A stretch of DNA of 64,000 bases, taken from the IMG/VR virus record IMGVR_UViG_3300033156_000439, positions 1 through 64,000 of that record. One strand, given 5' to 3'. The position numbers were made by a program, and so were the translations under genes. The notes beneath the pieces are model-generated. The model made no database searches, had not been told where the DNA came from, and saw only the letters and a list, made by a program, of their open reading frames with translations. The first letter of the stretch is position 1, and each line of letters starts with the position of its first letter. This document shows positions 42,157 to 52,100 of this stretch, piece after piece. Origin of the DNA: a virus.

Positions 42157-43011
42157 ATGGGTGAATTAGCTGATAGGTTAAAAGAATACGTCGCTAAGGT
42201 GCAGACCCACGAACTCAGTGCGTCTGATGATATACGACGACTAACGCAGAAAGCCTATTATAACGCTGTCATGGCTGGAGCTAAACGAAGGGAATTCATG
42301 AGGAAGATATTACCTGTTGTCAAAACAAGTTCACATAGAGTGAGAGTATTCACATCTAATGCGAATGGATATGCTTCAAAAGGAGCTTATAAGGGTGAAC
42401 CTCCTATTTTTCATCCTAAATACACAAGCGTCGATGTGGTCACCGAAAAAGCTTGGACTTTACCTCTCGCTCCAAAAGAATTGGTTGAGGACGCAGAATT
42501 TGGCTTAATAGAGAATGAGGTTTCATTGGCTGGTATGCGATTGGAGAACACTTTAAACCAGGATGCAATTTCTACTTTAATAGATAGTGCTGATCATTCT
42601 GTAACATGTAGCATAGCATCTTCAGTAACGGCAATAAAAGACGCTTGTATTTATGTTGCAAACTCTCAATTTACTCCAACCCATTTGATTGCCAATCCAT
42701 ATTTCTTCTTTTCTGCTATGGCAACTGCACAGTCACCTTTAATGTATAATGAGGAACAGGGTGGTCCTCTTGATATGAAATTCCTTGCTGTGACTTCAAA
42801 TGGCAATAAAAATTGGAGATGGGAAAACGCAGGAGATGTCGGAGCAGTAGTGTTAGATGCTGAAATGGCAGCACTGATCCTCATGAAGGAGGATATAACA
42901 GTGAAAAAATATTCTGATCCTCTCAATGATTTACGTGGTGCAATAGTAGAAATGAAATACAAAGTTGTAGTAAGAAAACCCAAAGCTATTTGTATAATTA
43001 AACATGATTAG
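42157..43011 (+). CDS. HK97-fold major capsid protein 1
   Basis: A 284-residue protein with an N-terminal helical part, PFFxxxR-type spine region and a P-domain-like ending. Near the C terminus is SDPLNDLRGAIVEMKY, matching EDPLNDLRNLKITMR of capsid protein 2. That shared element marks both as the same fold. It follows TerL, portal and protease in the standard order. Whether it forms the shell alone or together with capsid protein 2 cannot be seen. Confidence 0.75.
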   Translation: MGELADRLKEYVAKVQTHELSASDDIRRLTQKAYYNAVMAGAKRREFMRKILPVVKTSSHRVRVFTSNANGYASKGAYKGEPPIFHPKYTSVDVVTEKAWTLPLAPKELVEDAEFGLIENEVSLAGMRLENTLNQDAISTLIDSADHSVTCSIASSVTAIKDACIYVANSQFTPTHLIANPYFFFSAMATAQSPLMYNEEQGGPLDMKFLAVTSNGNKNWRWENAGDVGAVVLDAEMAALILMKEDITVKKYSDPLNDLRGAIVEMKYKVVVRKPKAICIIKHD

Positions 43012-43020
43012 GGGAGGAAA

Positions 43021-43698
43021 ATGCGAACAATTGTTCTATTAGTAGCTCTTTTAGTATTATGTCTCGTTCCGCTTTCTCAAGCAGCCCTTTCCAGTGTGGT
43101 CACGCTTAACGCTACGGACGCGTCAGGGATTAATCACGAGTTGTATTACATTGATTTCCGAGAAGACTTGGATGAAGGAGTGATTTATAACTCAGAGAGC
43201 ACTGCTGATCGTGGAACCGTTTTATTCAAACAAGAGGCTATGAGTGCTGGTAATGCCATCATGGTAGCCACAAATTATACCTATTTTGAAGGACGTGCTT
43301 TAATATCAGGTGCATCTTTAGTAGAGAATATGGGCGGAGTCAATGTTCACAGTGCCAATTACACATTAGGTGTGGTAGGTCTAAAAGGAACTTCCAGTTC
43401 CAAATTAGCTGTGGCTTCTGCTTCGAGTATCTCTCCCTACAATGTGCAGTATCAGTATAGCGTTTCGGGAGCAAATGGAGGCGCAGGGATTGGTGCTGCT
43501 GAAGTAAGTAACACAGGTAAGACCCATGCAAAAACAACAATAAGAGATGCAAAACAATTTGCATTGTCTGGTGAGTTGAGTTGGTCAGTACCAAAACCCG
43601 CTGGAGGAATAGAAGTACCAAATACAGACATATCACATTTGTGTGTATGGGCTCAGGAGAGTCCTGCATATCCTATCTTTCCAGGAATAGGAGCGTGA
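43021..43698 (+). CDS. secreted or surface protein with signal peptide
   Basis: A 225-residue protein starting with a classic signal peptide (MRTIVLLVALLVLCLVPLSQA, cleavage likely after Ala). The mature part is beta-rich with Ser/Gly/Ala/Asn repeats and no Cys until the end. GGGAGGAAA gives a strong ribosome binding site. Two bases separate it from the papain-like protease gene. A virus-encoded exported protein in the late region could be an S-layer mimic or a substrate of that protease. Confidence 0.7.
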   Translation: MRTIVLLVALLVLCLVPLSQAALSSVVTLNATDASGINHELYYIDFREDLDEGVIYNSESTADRGTVLFKQEAMSAGNAIMVATNYTYFEGRALISGASLVENMGGVNVHSANYTLGVVGLKGTSSSKLAVASASSISPYNVQYQYSVSGANGGAGIGAAEVSNTGKTHAKTTIRDAKQFALSGELSWSVPKPAGGIEVPNTDISHLCVWAQESPAYPIFPGIGA

Positions 43699-43699
43699 A

Positions 43700-44695
43700 A
43701 TGAAAACTCCTCTTTCCTCTATTTTTAATTTTGGAGCAATTCCCTCTCCTTGGGATAAAAGGGACGTTATATACGCGGCTCTTACTTCAAAAGAGAAGCC
43801 AGAGGTATTTAGTCTTAAGAAATACCAAGGACCGGTAGTAGATCAAGGTTCTCGACAGATATGCGTTCCTTGTGCGTTGTGTGCAATTGTAGAGTCAAAG
43901 CAATTTTACAATACTAATTTGTCCGAATGTTACATTTACAAGCGTCGTTCCCATAAGGGAGACGGTATGGTGCTGAGGAACGCTCTCAAAATTATGCAAA
44001 AGGAAGGCACTTGTCAAGAAATGTGCTTTCCGTTGTCTACGTGTCAAGAACGATGCAGTGAAAGTTCAATTAAAAAGAATGCTCTGTCTTATAGGATAGG
44101 AGAATATCACAGAGTATTCAATGACATTATTGGCACAATGTTTACACACAAATTACCAGTGTTTGCAGCCGTTCCCGTGTATGATAATTGGTCCTACGAC
44201 GCTTGCATACCCATGCCCTCTGGTGAATTCTTAGGCTTTCACGCTATTACGATTGTAGGATATGACCTCACAAAGAAATATTATGAATTCAAAAACTCTT
44301 GGGGAACAGAATGGGGAAACGGGGGATATGGGGAGTTGCCTCTCAATTATCCGATAGCCGAAGCGTGGATAGTTGAACCAAAACAGGGTAGTGACAATAA
44401 AGATTTAATTCCCGACGATGTAACTATAAAGAATGCGATATGTGGAATGTCCATTTTCGGACTTGGTATTGAGCTTGAGATTACTGTTCCTTGGGATTGT
44501 ACCGTAAAACCTAACTTCGGGATATTCCGGTTTCCACGAGCCCTCCATAGAGGGACGAATACGATCATGTTTCGAGTTCCATTCAAGAAGGGTTTACAAC
44601 CCTTGAGCTTGACCTTTAAACACAGAAACTCGTTAATTGAAATGTCTGCTACTCTTTCTAATACAATTCAATTGAGTGAGTGGGAAAGAATTTAA
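43700..44695 (+). CDS. papain-family (C1A) cysteine peptidase
   Basis: A 331-residue protein. VVDQGSRQICVPCALCAIVE carries the oxyanion Gln and catalytic Cys, FHAITIVGYD the His, and KNSWGTEWGNGGYG the Asn. The prodomain is very short and the last 90 residues are beta strands, perhaps a binding domain. Extra Cys (CQEMCF...CQERC) may form disulfides. No signal peptide is seen, so it may act in virions or during entry, for instance on host surface proteins. Confidence 0.87.
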   Translation: MKTPLSSIFNFGAIPSPWDKRDVIYAALTSKEKPEVFSLKKYQGPVVDQGSRQICVPCALCAIVESKQFYNTNLSECYIYKRRSHKGDGMVLRNALKIMQKEGTCQEMCFPLSTCQERCSESSIKKNALSYRIGEYHRVFNDIIGTMFTHKLPVFAAVPVYDNWSYDACIPMPSGEFLGFHAITIVGYDLTKKYYEFKNSWGTEWGNGGYGELPLNYPIAEAWIVEPKQGSDNKDLIPDDVTIKNAICGMSIFGLGIELEITVPWDCTVKPNFGIFRFPRALHRGTNTIMFRVPFKKGLQPLSLTFKHRNSLIEMSATLSNTIQLSEWERI

Positions 44696-44701
44696 ATTAG
44701 A

Positions 44702-47116
44702 ATGAGCCTACGAGTAACATTTCTCGGAGTGAGTGCAGAAGCAAAGGGACACTCTTGCATATTGATTGAGTCCCCTAAAGCGAAAGTTCTTTTAGAACCC
44801 ACCCAGCGGGTTAAGGATGTTGATGCTGTTATAATTACGGATATAGACAAAGATGAATATAGCGAATGGAAATATTATGCAGACCAAGGAGTTCCAATAT
44901 ATTCAGTAGCAGCAATAAAGAGATGGGCAGAAGATGATGAGCTTCGTGAGCACATTCAAGTGATAAGCAACAAGTTCTCAATTAAGGGTCTCCACATGAA
45001 TTGGCTAAAAGCTAATGTCGCTCCTCACGAACCAGCAGGCGGAGTTAGAATCCCAAGTTACGATGTAGATATAGTGCCTGAACTTCCACCTTATATTCCT
45101 CAAGCTTTAATAAAGGCATTCGGACTGCCACCGTCTCACATCATTGTTGGTATTGGCTCTTATAAGAAGTTTGATCACAAAATATCATTTGAGGATTTTC
45201 TTCTTCAACTTGAGAAGACTCGGAGTGGCAAGGAAAAAGGTCTTTTATCTATTACTCTTACAAATTTCAGGAAAGATTTAAAGGAACATAAAAGTGAAGT
45301 CCTTAGAAGACTGAAAGAACGATGGGATATACCCGTCTTTTGGGCGGAGAAGGACATGATACTTGAGTTCTCTAAGAGTGGACAGGTTGAACGAATAAAT
45401 GGAACTTCTGGTGAATTAGAAAAGCTTTACCTTAAAGAATTCCTTTCCAAAGGAGTGGATTATGACATTAAACATGTTAAAACAAGGTGGAAAGAATGCA
45501 TTGCAGATTTGCGATATTTGGCTAACAACGCCGTGCCTCGCTTGAAAGCAGGAAAGAAGTGGGGTGAGTGGACTCTTGATGCGTGCTATAAATATTTTGC
45601 TGCTTTGATAGATGCTCTTCGCAGTGTGTATTTTACACTTGTTCCTCCCACTCAACCTGAGCTATACAAAATAGAGCATCCTGATAAAGATCCTAAGGAA
45701 GCACTTAAGACTTCTTTCTGGCAGACATATTTAAAGGCTAAGAAATACATGAAGTCCAAACCTCCCAAGGATGAGGAAGAATTAAAAGAGTGGAATAAGA
45801 AGCGAGCAAAAATAATAAGTGCGTCTGAAGAAACAAAGAACCTTAAAGTTGGATACCTTTCTAAGGCTAAACCATATTTACGATTCTTCCTTCCTACTAT
45901 TCATGAAGATATTGCGAGTGCTGGATGGGATGAAAAGAAGCTCCTTATTGATGTTAAAGCTGATGGTCTTAGAATTACTCTTTGGAAGTCAGGCGGTAAA
46001 GGGTACGTGTTTGTAGATCCAGAAGAACTTAAGCACAAGTCTCCATTAATAAACAAATATATTCCTCAGATAGTGAGAGAGATCGAAGAACACTTCCCTG
46101 ATAACACAGCTCTTGATGGGGAACTTTATGCAGCAAAAGGCAATGAGGCTTTACATAGAACTGTCATAAATGGAATTATAAATACTAAGCTTCCTCCCGA
46201 AAGATTCATACCTTATGCGTACGCATTTATATTTGATGTCCTTGTTTATAAAGGGAATGATGTTCGAGATAAATCTCTTGAAGATAGACTGAAACTGCTC
46301 CAAACTTTCAAGTCCACTTCACATATCAAAATAGAAAAAGTAAGCAAAGTTGCAATACCAAGCTATTCTGGGTACATAGTAGACGGGAATAACAAGAGTA
46401 TGATAGATAAAGCCATTCATTTGATAAAAACTTCAAAACACGGTCTCCATAAGGGATTGCAAGAGGGTGTTATGATTAAAACTTTAGATCATTTCTACGA
46501 AGTCCCTACGAATAAAGGAGCAGCTAAATGTAAGTTTTGGCACGAAGTTGACACTGTGGTGCTGGATAAGAAGTTGGTAAAAGGACAAACTGATGTATGG
46601 AATTATTATCTGGGCATTGAAATACCAGCCGGATATGCTAAGATGATGCTTGATGATACTCAGGCGTATAAACGGGTTCGATGTTTGTATAACGGTCATC
46701 TTTACAAAAAGAAAGAGTGTCAAGATTATTTAGACAGGCGAGGTGCTCGATTCTTTATGGAATACGGAAAGTCGGATAACACAAAAATTAAGTGTGATGT
46801 TGGAGACGTCCTTAGAGTGTCCTCTGAAGAAGTCCTTTATAATGCAAACGAAACTCATCCAGAATGCCCCTATTATACAGGATACATAAATAGGGCGATG
46901 GAGCCAGTGCCAGAAAGAAAGACTTCTGATAATTTAGTCGTGTTGCACCGTCTTGCTTTACTTGAACCTCAGCGGATACCCTTGGAAGTCTTAGCGAAAT
47001 GGAAAGAAAATATGCCTCCAGAGATAAAGAAGTATTGCGACTATATCAGGTCCTTATCTACTCCAAAACTAATTCAATTTTATAATGCACTAAAGAAGGT
47101 TCAAAATGAAGAGTGA
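44702..47116 (+). CDS. ATP-dependent DNA ligase with N-terminal metallo-beta-lactamase-like domain
   Basis: An 804-residue protein. Residues about 1-250 look like a metallo-beta-lactamase fold (FLGVSAEAKGHSCILIES) in which the HxHxDH metal site is replaced by ITDIDKDEY, so it is probably catalytically dead. After a helical linker, an ATP-dependent ligase core follows: DVKADGLRI (KxDG, Lys419), later DGELYAA and EGVMIKT. The C-terminal 200 residues are an OB-like region. It overlaps the phosphoesterase/intein gene by 11 bases, which suggests a joint repair function. Confidence 0.82.
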   Translation: MSLRVTFLGVSAEAKGHSCILIESPKAKVLLEPTQRVKDVDAVIITDIDKDEYSEWKYYADQGVPIYSVAAIKRWAEDDELREHIQVISNKFSIKGLHMNWLKANVAPHEPAGGVRIPSYDVDIVPELPPYIPQALIKAFGLPPSHIIVGIGSYKKFDHKISFEDFLLQLEKTRSGKEKGLLSITLTNFRKDLKEHKSEVLRRLKERWDIPVFWAEKDMILEFSKSGQVERINGTSGELEKLYLKEFLSKGVDYDIKHVKTRWKECIADLRYLANNAVPRLKAGKKWGEWTLDACYKYFAALIDALRSVYFTLVPPTQPELYKIEHPDKDPKEALKTSFWQTYLKAKKYMKSKPPKDEEELKEWNKKRAKIISASEETKNLKVGYLSKAKPYLRFFLPTIHEDIASAGWDEKKLLIDVKADGLRITLWKSGGKGYVFVDPEELKHKSPLINKYIPQIVREIEEHFPDNTALDGELYAAKGNEALHRTVINGIINTKLPPERFIPYAYAFIFDVLVYKGNDVRDKSLEDRLKLLQTFKSTSHIKIEKVSKVAIPSYSGYIVDGNNKSMIDKAIHLIKTSKHGLHKGLQEGVMIKTLDHFYEVPTNKGAAKCKFWHEVDTVVLDKKLVKGQTDVWNYYLGIEIPAGYAKMMLDDTQAYKRVRCLYNGHLYKKKECQDYLDRRGARFFMEYGKSDNTKIKCDVGDVLRVSSEEVLYNANETHPECPYYTGYINRAMEPVPERKTSDNLVVLHRLALLEPQRIPLEVLAKWKENMPPEIKKYCDYIRSLSTPKLIQFYNALKKVQNEE

Positions 47117-49151
47117 ACTCATAAACACTCAGAATGTAAACACTCTACTCGAATTGGTAGAGTCGGAACTCAATTATAGACATGCGAAGAGATTACACAT
47201 TCCAAACAGAGGAATATATCTACCCTCGCCACACGCTAAGCTTATTCACGACGGTCACAAGACAGTAATCCTCAAGAATAGGAAATTTAAGATAGCAGGT
47301 GTCCCATTCCTTTACTGTGACAATAAATATGCTTATGGTGTATTAGAACTCAAAGAACCAAAAGAAATTAAGACAGAAGGACAATTTAAGGCTCTCCAGA
47401 AATATCACAGAGTAACCAAGAAAGAGTTTGAAAATTGGAATTGGACCCTACCTCTTTACGCTTATTACATTAAAGAGGTTCACAATTTTAAGAAGCCTGT
47501 AAGGATTAACCTTCCTCAAGGTGTGCAAAACTTTATTAAGAATCCAGTTCAGTATTTAGAAGACAGTGAGTATCCATTTACTGGCAAGCATGATTTGTCT
47601 CTTTCTCTACAAGTAAACTGTCCCAATTGTGGGAGATGGATATACATTCCACACTCTCCAATTCCTTCTAATTGTCCTTACTGTGGTTATCAATTGAAAG
47701 AGCGAGAAGAAGAAAAATCACGAATGGTTCCTCTTCCAAAAGAAGAATACTCTCGAATAGTTAAGGATTATCCTCTCAAACCCTTACCTAAGAAATATTA
47801 CAAAGACCAGAGGGGAGGAGTAGCTTGGTGCTTTGCTTCTCCTCGAACTAAAGTCCTCACGGAAGGTGGCTGGAAACCTTGGAACAAAATTTATCCAGGT
47901 GAGAGAGTCTTAACACATAAGGGCAGGTTCATGCGAGTCACTCGAAAGGACGTGTTTGAAGGCATTTATGACTGGATTAAGGTTCACCTTCAGTTTGATA
48001 ACATAAAGGTCCTTAAGTACGATATTCGAGTGACTAAGAATCATCCCTTCCTCACGACCGAGGGTTGGAAAGAAACAAAAGACTTAAAGGTTGGTGACAA
48101 GATTGTTTCAAAAACACCCAAGCGTTGCCTCAACTGTCGTGCCCCGATTCCACTTTCATGGAACGCAAAAACAGACTTTATGTTTTGTAGTGATGAATGT
48201 GCACGAAACTATGAGTGGACAGAGGAAAGTTTGCACACTGAGTACATTGACAAACAAATTTATGATAATCCTCTTGCTGATGTTACGGTTACAGTTGTGA
48301 AAATCGAAAGGATTAGAATTCCAAAAGACTCCACTGTATGGACACAAACTCATGCTTGTTCTTTAGAAGTGGAGGAAGATCATTCGTACATGACTCCTTT
48401 GGGATTCTCTCACAACTCACAATGGCATATAAGAGGCATAAAACCAGAGGATAAGGAAGCGTATGATAAGGGTGAAATTTCCTTCGAGAAGATGATTTTG
48501 CATCATAGTCTTCATCAAGACCTGAGATGGAAATTAAACGGTATATCAGTCCTTCCTCAATGTACAATTACTGAAAGTGACATGAAGTCCTATGTGAGAG
48601 GAATGCTTGGACAACTTAACCCAGAACAGAAGGGTCCTGCCAACGTTCAAAAAGTCAAGGTTATTCCCAAAGTCGAGATTGCTAAACCCACAATGCCAAA
48701 GTCCAAAATGAAGGAATTCCTTATAGACGAGGAAGGAGCTAAGCTTATTAATAAGATGATAATTCATGAGACCTCTTACTGGATCAGTCCTGGAGAGGTT
48801 GGGAGTTTGCCATACACTTGGGCTTACATGGGAACTATATGGACGGGGAAGGTGGCAACGGGGGTTGAGAGAGGAGATTTTCACGAACTCTTCTTTTATC
48901 CAGATAAGGATTTACCTGAGCCAAATAAAAAATTCTTTGACGGACGGTTCATACTAAGAGCCTTTAGAGGTGAAGCAGCACGAGGGGGCAAAACATGGTG
49001 GTTGTGGAAATCCACGAAAAATCCTTATCCACAAAATCCTTGGTGTTATTGCGATCAGGGTGAACATGAGGTCCTTCCTCTTGACAAGATAAAACACTGG
49101 GGTCACGAGAACTATCCTGAATGGAAAACAAGAAAGGATGATTGTGAATAA
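47106..49151 (+). CDS. LigD-type 3'-phosphoesterase protein interrupted by a mini-intein
   Basis: A 681-residue precursor. The N-terminal 110 residues contain an ASCH-like segment (HAKLIHDGHKTVILKNRKF). Residues 180-200 have a zinc ribbon (CPNC...CPYC). Residues 242-437 are an intein. The C-terminal extein matches the phosphoesterase domain of LigD: HHSLHQDLRWKLNG, FFDGRFILRAFRG and WWLWKSTKNP. After splicing the sequence across the junction is AW-SQWHIRG. The product would trim DNA ends for the ligase encoded just upstream. Confidence 0.75.
   Translation: MKSELINTQNVNTLLELVESELNYRHAKRLHIPNRGIYLPSPHAKLIHDGHKTVILKNRKFKIAGVPFLYCDNKYAYGVLELKEPKEIKTEGQFKALQKYHRVTKKEFENWNWTLPLYAYYIKEVHNFKKPVRINLPQGVQNFIKNPVQYLEDSEYPFTGKHDLSLSLQVNCPNCGRWIYIPHSPIPSNCPYCGYQLKEREEEKSRMVPLPKEEYSRIVKDYPLKPLPKKYYKDQRGGVAWCFASPRTKVLTEGGWKPWNKIYPGERVLTHKGRFMRVTRKDVFEGIYDWIKVHLQFDNIKVLKYDIRVTKNHPFLTTEGWKETKDLKVGDKIVSKTPKRCLNCRAPIPLSWNAKTDFMFCSDECARNYEWTEESLHTEYIDKQIYDNPLADVTVTVVKIERIRIPKDSTVWTQTHACSLEVEEDHSYMTPLGFSHNSQWHIRGIKPEDKEAYDKGEISFEKMILHHSLHQDLRWKLNGISVLPQCTITESDMKSYVRGMLGQLNPEQKGPANVQKVKVIPKVEIAKPTMPKSKMKEFLIDEEGAKLINKMIIHETSYWISPGEVGSLPYTWAYMGTIWTGKVATGVERGDFHELFFYPDKDLPEPNKKFFDGRFILRAFRGEAARGGKTWWLWKSTKNPYPQNPWCYCDQGEHEVLPLDKIKHWGHENYPEWKTRKDDCE
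47829..48416 (+). mobile_element. mini-intein with a zinc-finger insert
   Basis: Residues 242-437 (196 codons). It begins with Cys at the splice site (C-FASPRTKVLTEGGW), has the block B TKNHPFLTTEGW with its His, and ends VEEDHSYMTPLGFSHN followed by Ser. There is no LAGLIDADG or other homing endonuclease. Between splice blocks it carries CLNC...CSDEC, a zinc-finger-like insert. The splice junctions are well defined, so splicing is probably active. Confidence 0.8.
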
Positions 49152-49182
49152 TTTTAGAATTTGACTTTTCTGTTTCGTAGAT

Positions 49183-52100
49183 ATGGGTTGGCTTTCTGGT
49201 TATGCTTATCGGAAAAAAGTAACCATTTCCGGTTCGAGTGGGGCGGGAGAGAATTACCAAGTTAAGTTATCGATTGGTAGCTCATCTGGTGGGGACTTCC
49301 ACTTAGAAGGACATTGTGAAGACTTTCCTAACGATATTCGATTTACAGATGATGATGGTACTACTCTTTTGGACTACTGGATTGAAGATTCATCGCAGGA
49401 TCCAATTACTGTTTGGATAAAAGTTAAAGATAGTTTAGATAACAATGTGGATATTTACATATATTACGGTAATCCTTCGGCGACCTCAGGAAGCGATGGC
49501 GATGCAACTTTTGAGTTTTTTGATGATTTTGAAGGAACGAGTTTGGATTCAGACAAATGGACCACGAGACAAGGTTCAATAGGGGTTGACGGTAATGGTA
49601 ATTTGCTTTTAGAAGGGACTTCAGGTACAAGAGGAATCATTGATGGTAATACTTCATTTAGTATTGGTAGCGCTCTTCGTGTGAAAGCGAAATGTTCTCA
49701 AACGGATGCTCGTTTTAATCATTTTTGTAGCATGAGAAAAAGTGGCGACTGGAATTACAGGGGAGCAGATACTTACGTGGGCAGCTCGAACGAGGACATT
49801 TATTTTCTAACAGCAAATGAAGGCAATACTTCCTCAACCAATTGGACGCCTAATACTCCAACAGATTGGCACATTTATGAGTCCACTTGGAGGAGTGGAG
49901 AATCAAAGGTCTTTCAGGATGATAATCTTAAAGCAACTCTCACCTCAAACATTCCAACCGTAGATCAAGTAGTAGTTTTTTATGAAGGGAACGTTGTAAA
50001 TGGTAATATTCATGTTGACTGGGTTTTCGTCCGCAAATACGTCTCCCCAGAACCCTCATTTAGTAGTGTAGGAAGTGAGGAGAAGGGATATTTTACTTGT
50101 TCTGATATGGTCTCTCTGTTAGATGAGAGTTTTGGTGGTGGACCAATAACACGAAGCTGCACTGATATTCTCGATTCTATCTCTTCTTCATCTTGTTTCA
50201 AATTTGCCACATGGCTTCCAGGTTTCGCTTATAGGAAGCGATTAACGATTTCAGGTTCAAGTGGCGCTGGTGAAGGCTATCAAATTAAATTAAAGATTGG
50301 TTCCTCATCAGGTGGAGATTTTCACCTGAATGGTCATTGTGATAATTTCCCTAATGATATTCGTTTCACGAAAGATGATGGTCTTTCCCCTTTAAGCTAC
50401 TGGATTGAGGATCCAACTCAAGATCCAATTACTGTTTGGGTAAAAATCGAAGACGATTTGAGTAACGACGTGGACGTGTACTGCTATTACGGAAGTTCAC
50501 TCGCAGATTCTTTGAGTAATGGCGATGCAACTTTTGAGTTTTTTGATGATTTCAGTGAGACAAGTGTTGTGAATTATTTTGCTTCCAATGGTATGTACCG
50601 TCCCTTTATGTCAGCCTCAGCAACTTATCATAACGGTAAAACTTTTATAGTTTGGCAGGGTACAAATGGAGATCCTTATGCGATAGAGTATAATCATACA
50701 TCTCATACCTTTAGTTCACAATACAAAGTGGGAGATAGTCCTTTAGTGAACGATGGACACGGGGGTCCCGCTTTACTCCGTGACGGTTCTGGCTATTTGC
50801 ACGTTTTTTATGGTAGTAGAGGAGGTGGCTGTTCCGGAGAGAATTGTTATGTTCAATATGCTAAATCAACAAATCCGGATGACATTACTTCATGGGTAGA
50901 CAAAGGGCATATCGGTCCTTCACGATGCACTTATCCGAGACCGGTACTTGTTGGTTCTGATATTTATCTCTTTCTGTTCAATAATAGATACGATAAATGT
51001 GTAATGCTTTACATTAAGTCCAGTGATGGTGGCGAAACTTGGAGTTCATCGAAAGATATAATAGATTTTGGGGAGTCTTATAGTATATACTACCGAAATG
51101 TAGAGTTGGAAGGAGATTCAAAAATTCATATAGTTTGGCGCATTTACGATCATAATGCTGGAAAACGTTTACATGTGTATCATGCTTATTTGAATTTATC
51201 TGATTTGCACATGTATAGTATGGATGGTACTGATTTGGGAGAAGTAATAAATAAGAGTGAAGCTGATGAACATTGTAAAGTTTTTGATTCTGGAGATAAT
51301 CAAACTCAAATGATGAAAGTTCATTTGGACAGTGATGGTACTCCTTATATTATTTTTAGTCATGATGATAATGGGTGGAAATTTAAATTTACGAAATGGA
51401 ATGGTTCCTCATGGGACTCTCCCATTACAATAACAACCACTGACTACTTTATGAATAATCTCGATTTTATTGTACATTCTTCATCAAACATCGAACTTTA
51501 TTTAACAGCAAGTGGTTCTTCTTCTGGTTTGGGTGGAGATATAGAAAAATGGTCTTGGGATGGTTCATCTTGGACCAAGATTGAAACAATACTCAGCGAA
51601 GATGATACAGACTTCCCTCCTAATGATCCTTATATTGTTCAAAATTTTAATCCAGAACTGAAAGTTGTATTTTCAGAAAACAAATATGACTATTCTACTC
51701 CGTTAAAAGTATTCGCGTATGGTGACAGTGGATTTGTACAGAGTGTTGAATATAACATCGACTGGGATGGTAAATGGCAGTCGGAAAAGCAGTCATACTA
51801 TGACATCATCGAGGAAAATTCTAATCCTGTTTTGAGATTAAAAAGCGTAGGAAGCGGATGGAGTGATGCAATTTATAGCAAAAGTAGTTTTTCTGATCTT
51901 AAGGGATTTAGGTACAAAGTTAAATTTACAACAACCGATCCCTGTCTCTATACAGGTTTGGCTAAAGATGTTCCTCTGAGCGAGTGGATATTTCTTTTTG
52001 ACTGTGATAACGGATTAAGGTACCTATCAACATCTGGCTCTTCTACTACTATTTGGAATTCTGTTGTTGCGAATAAATGGTATGAAGTAATAGCAATAAA

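Noticed and set aside
47829-48416. A homing endonuclease in the intein.
   Set aside because: No LAGLIDADG, GIY-YIG or complete HNH motif; the insert is too short.
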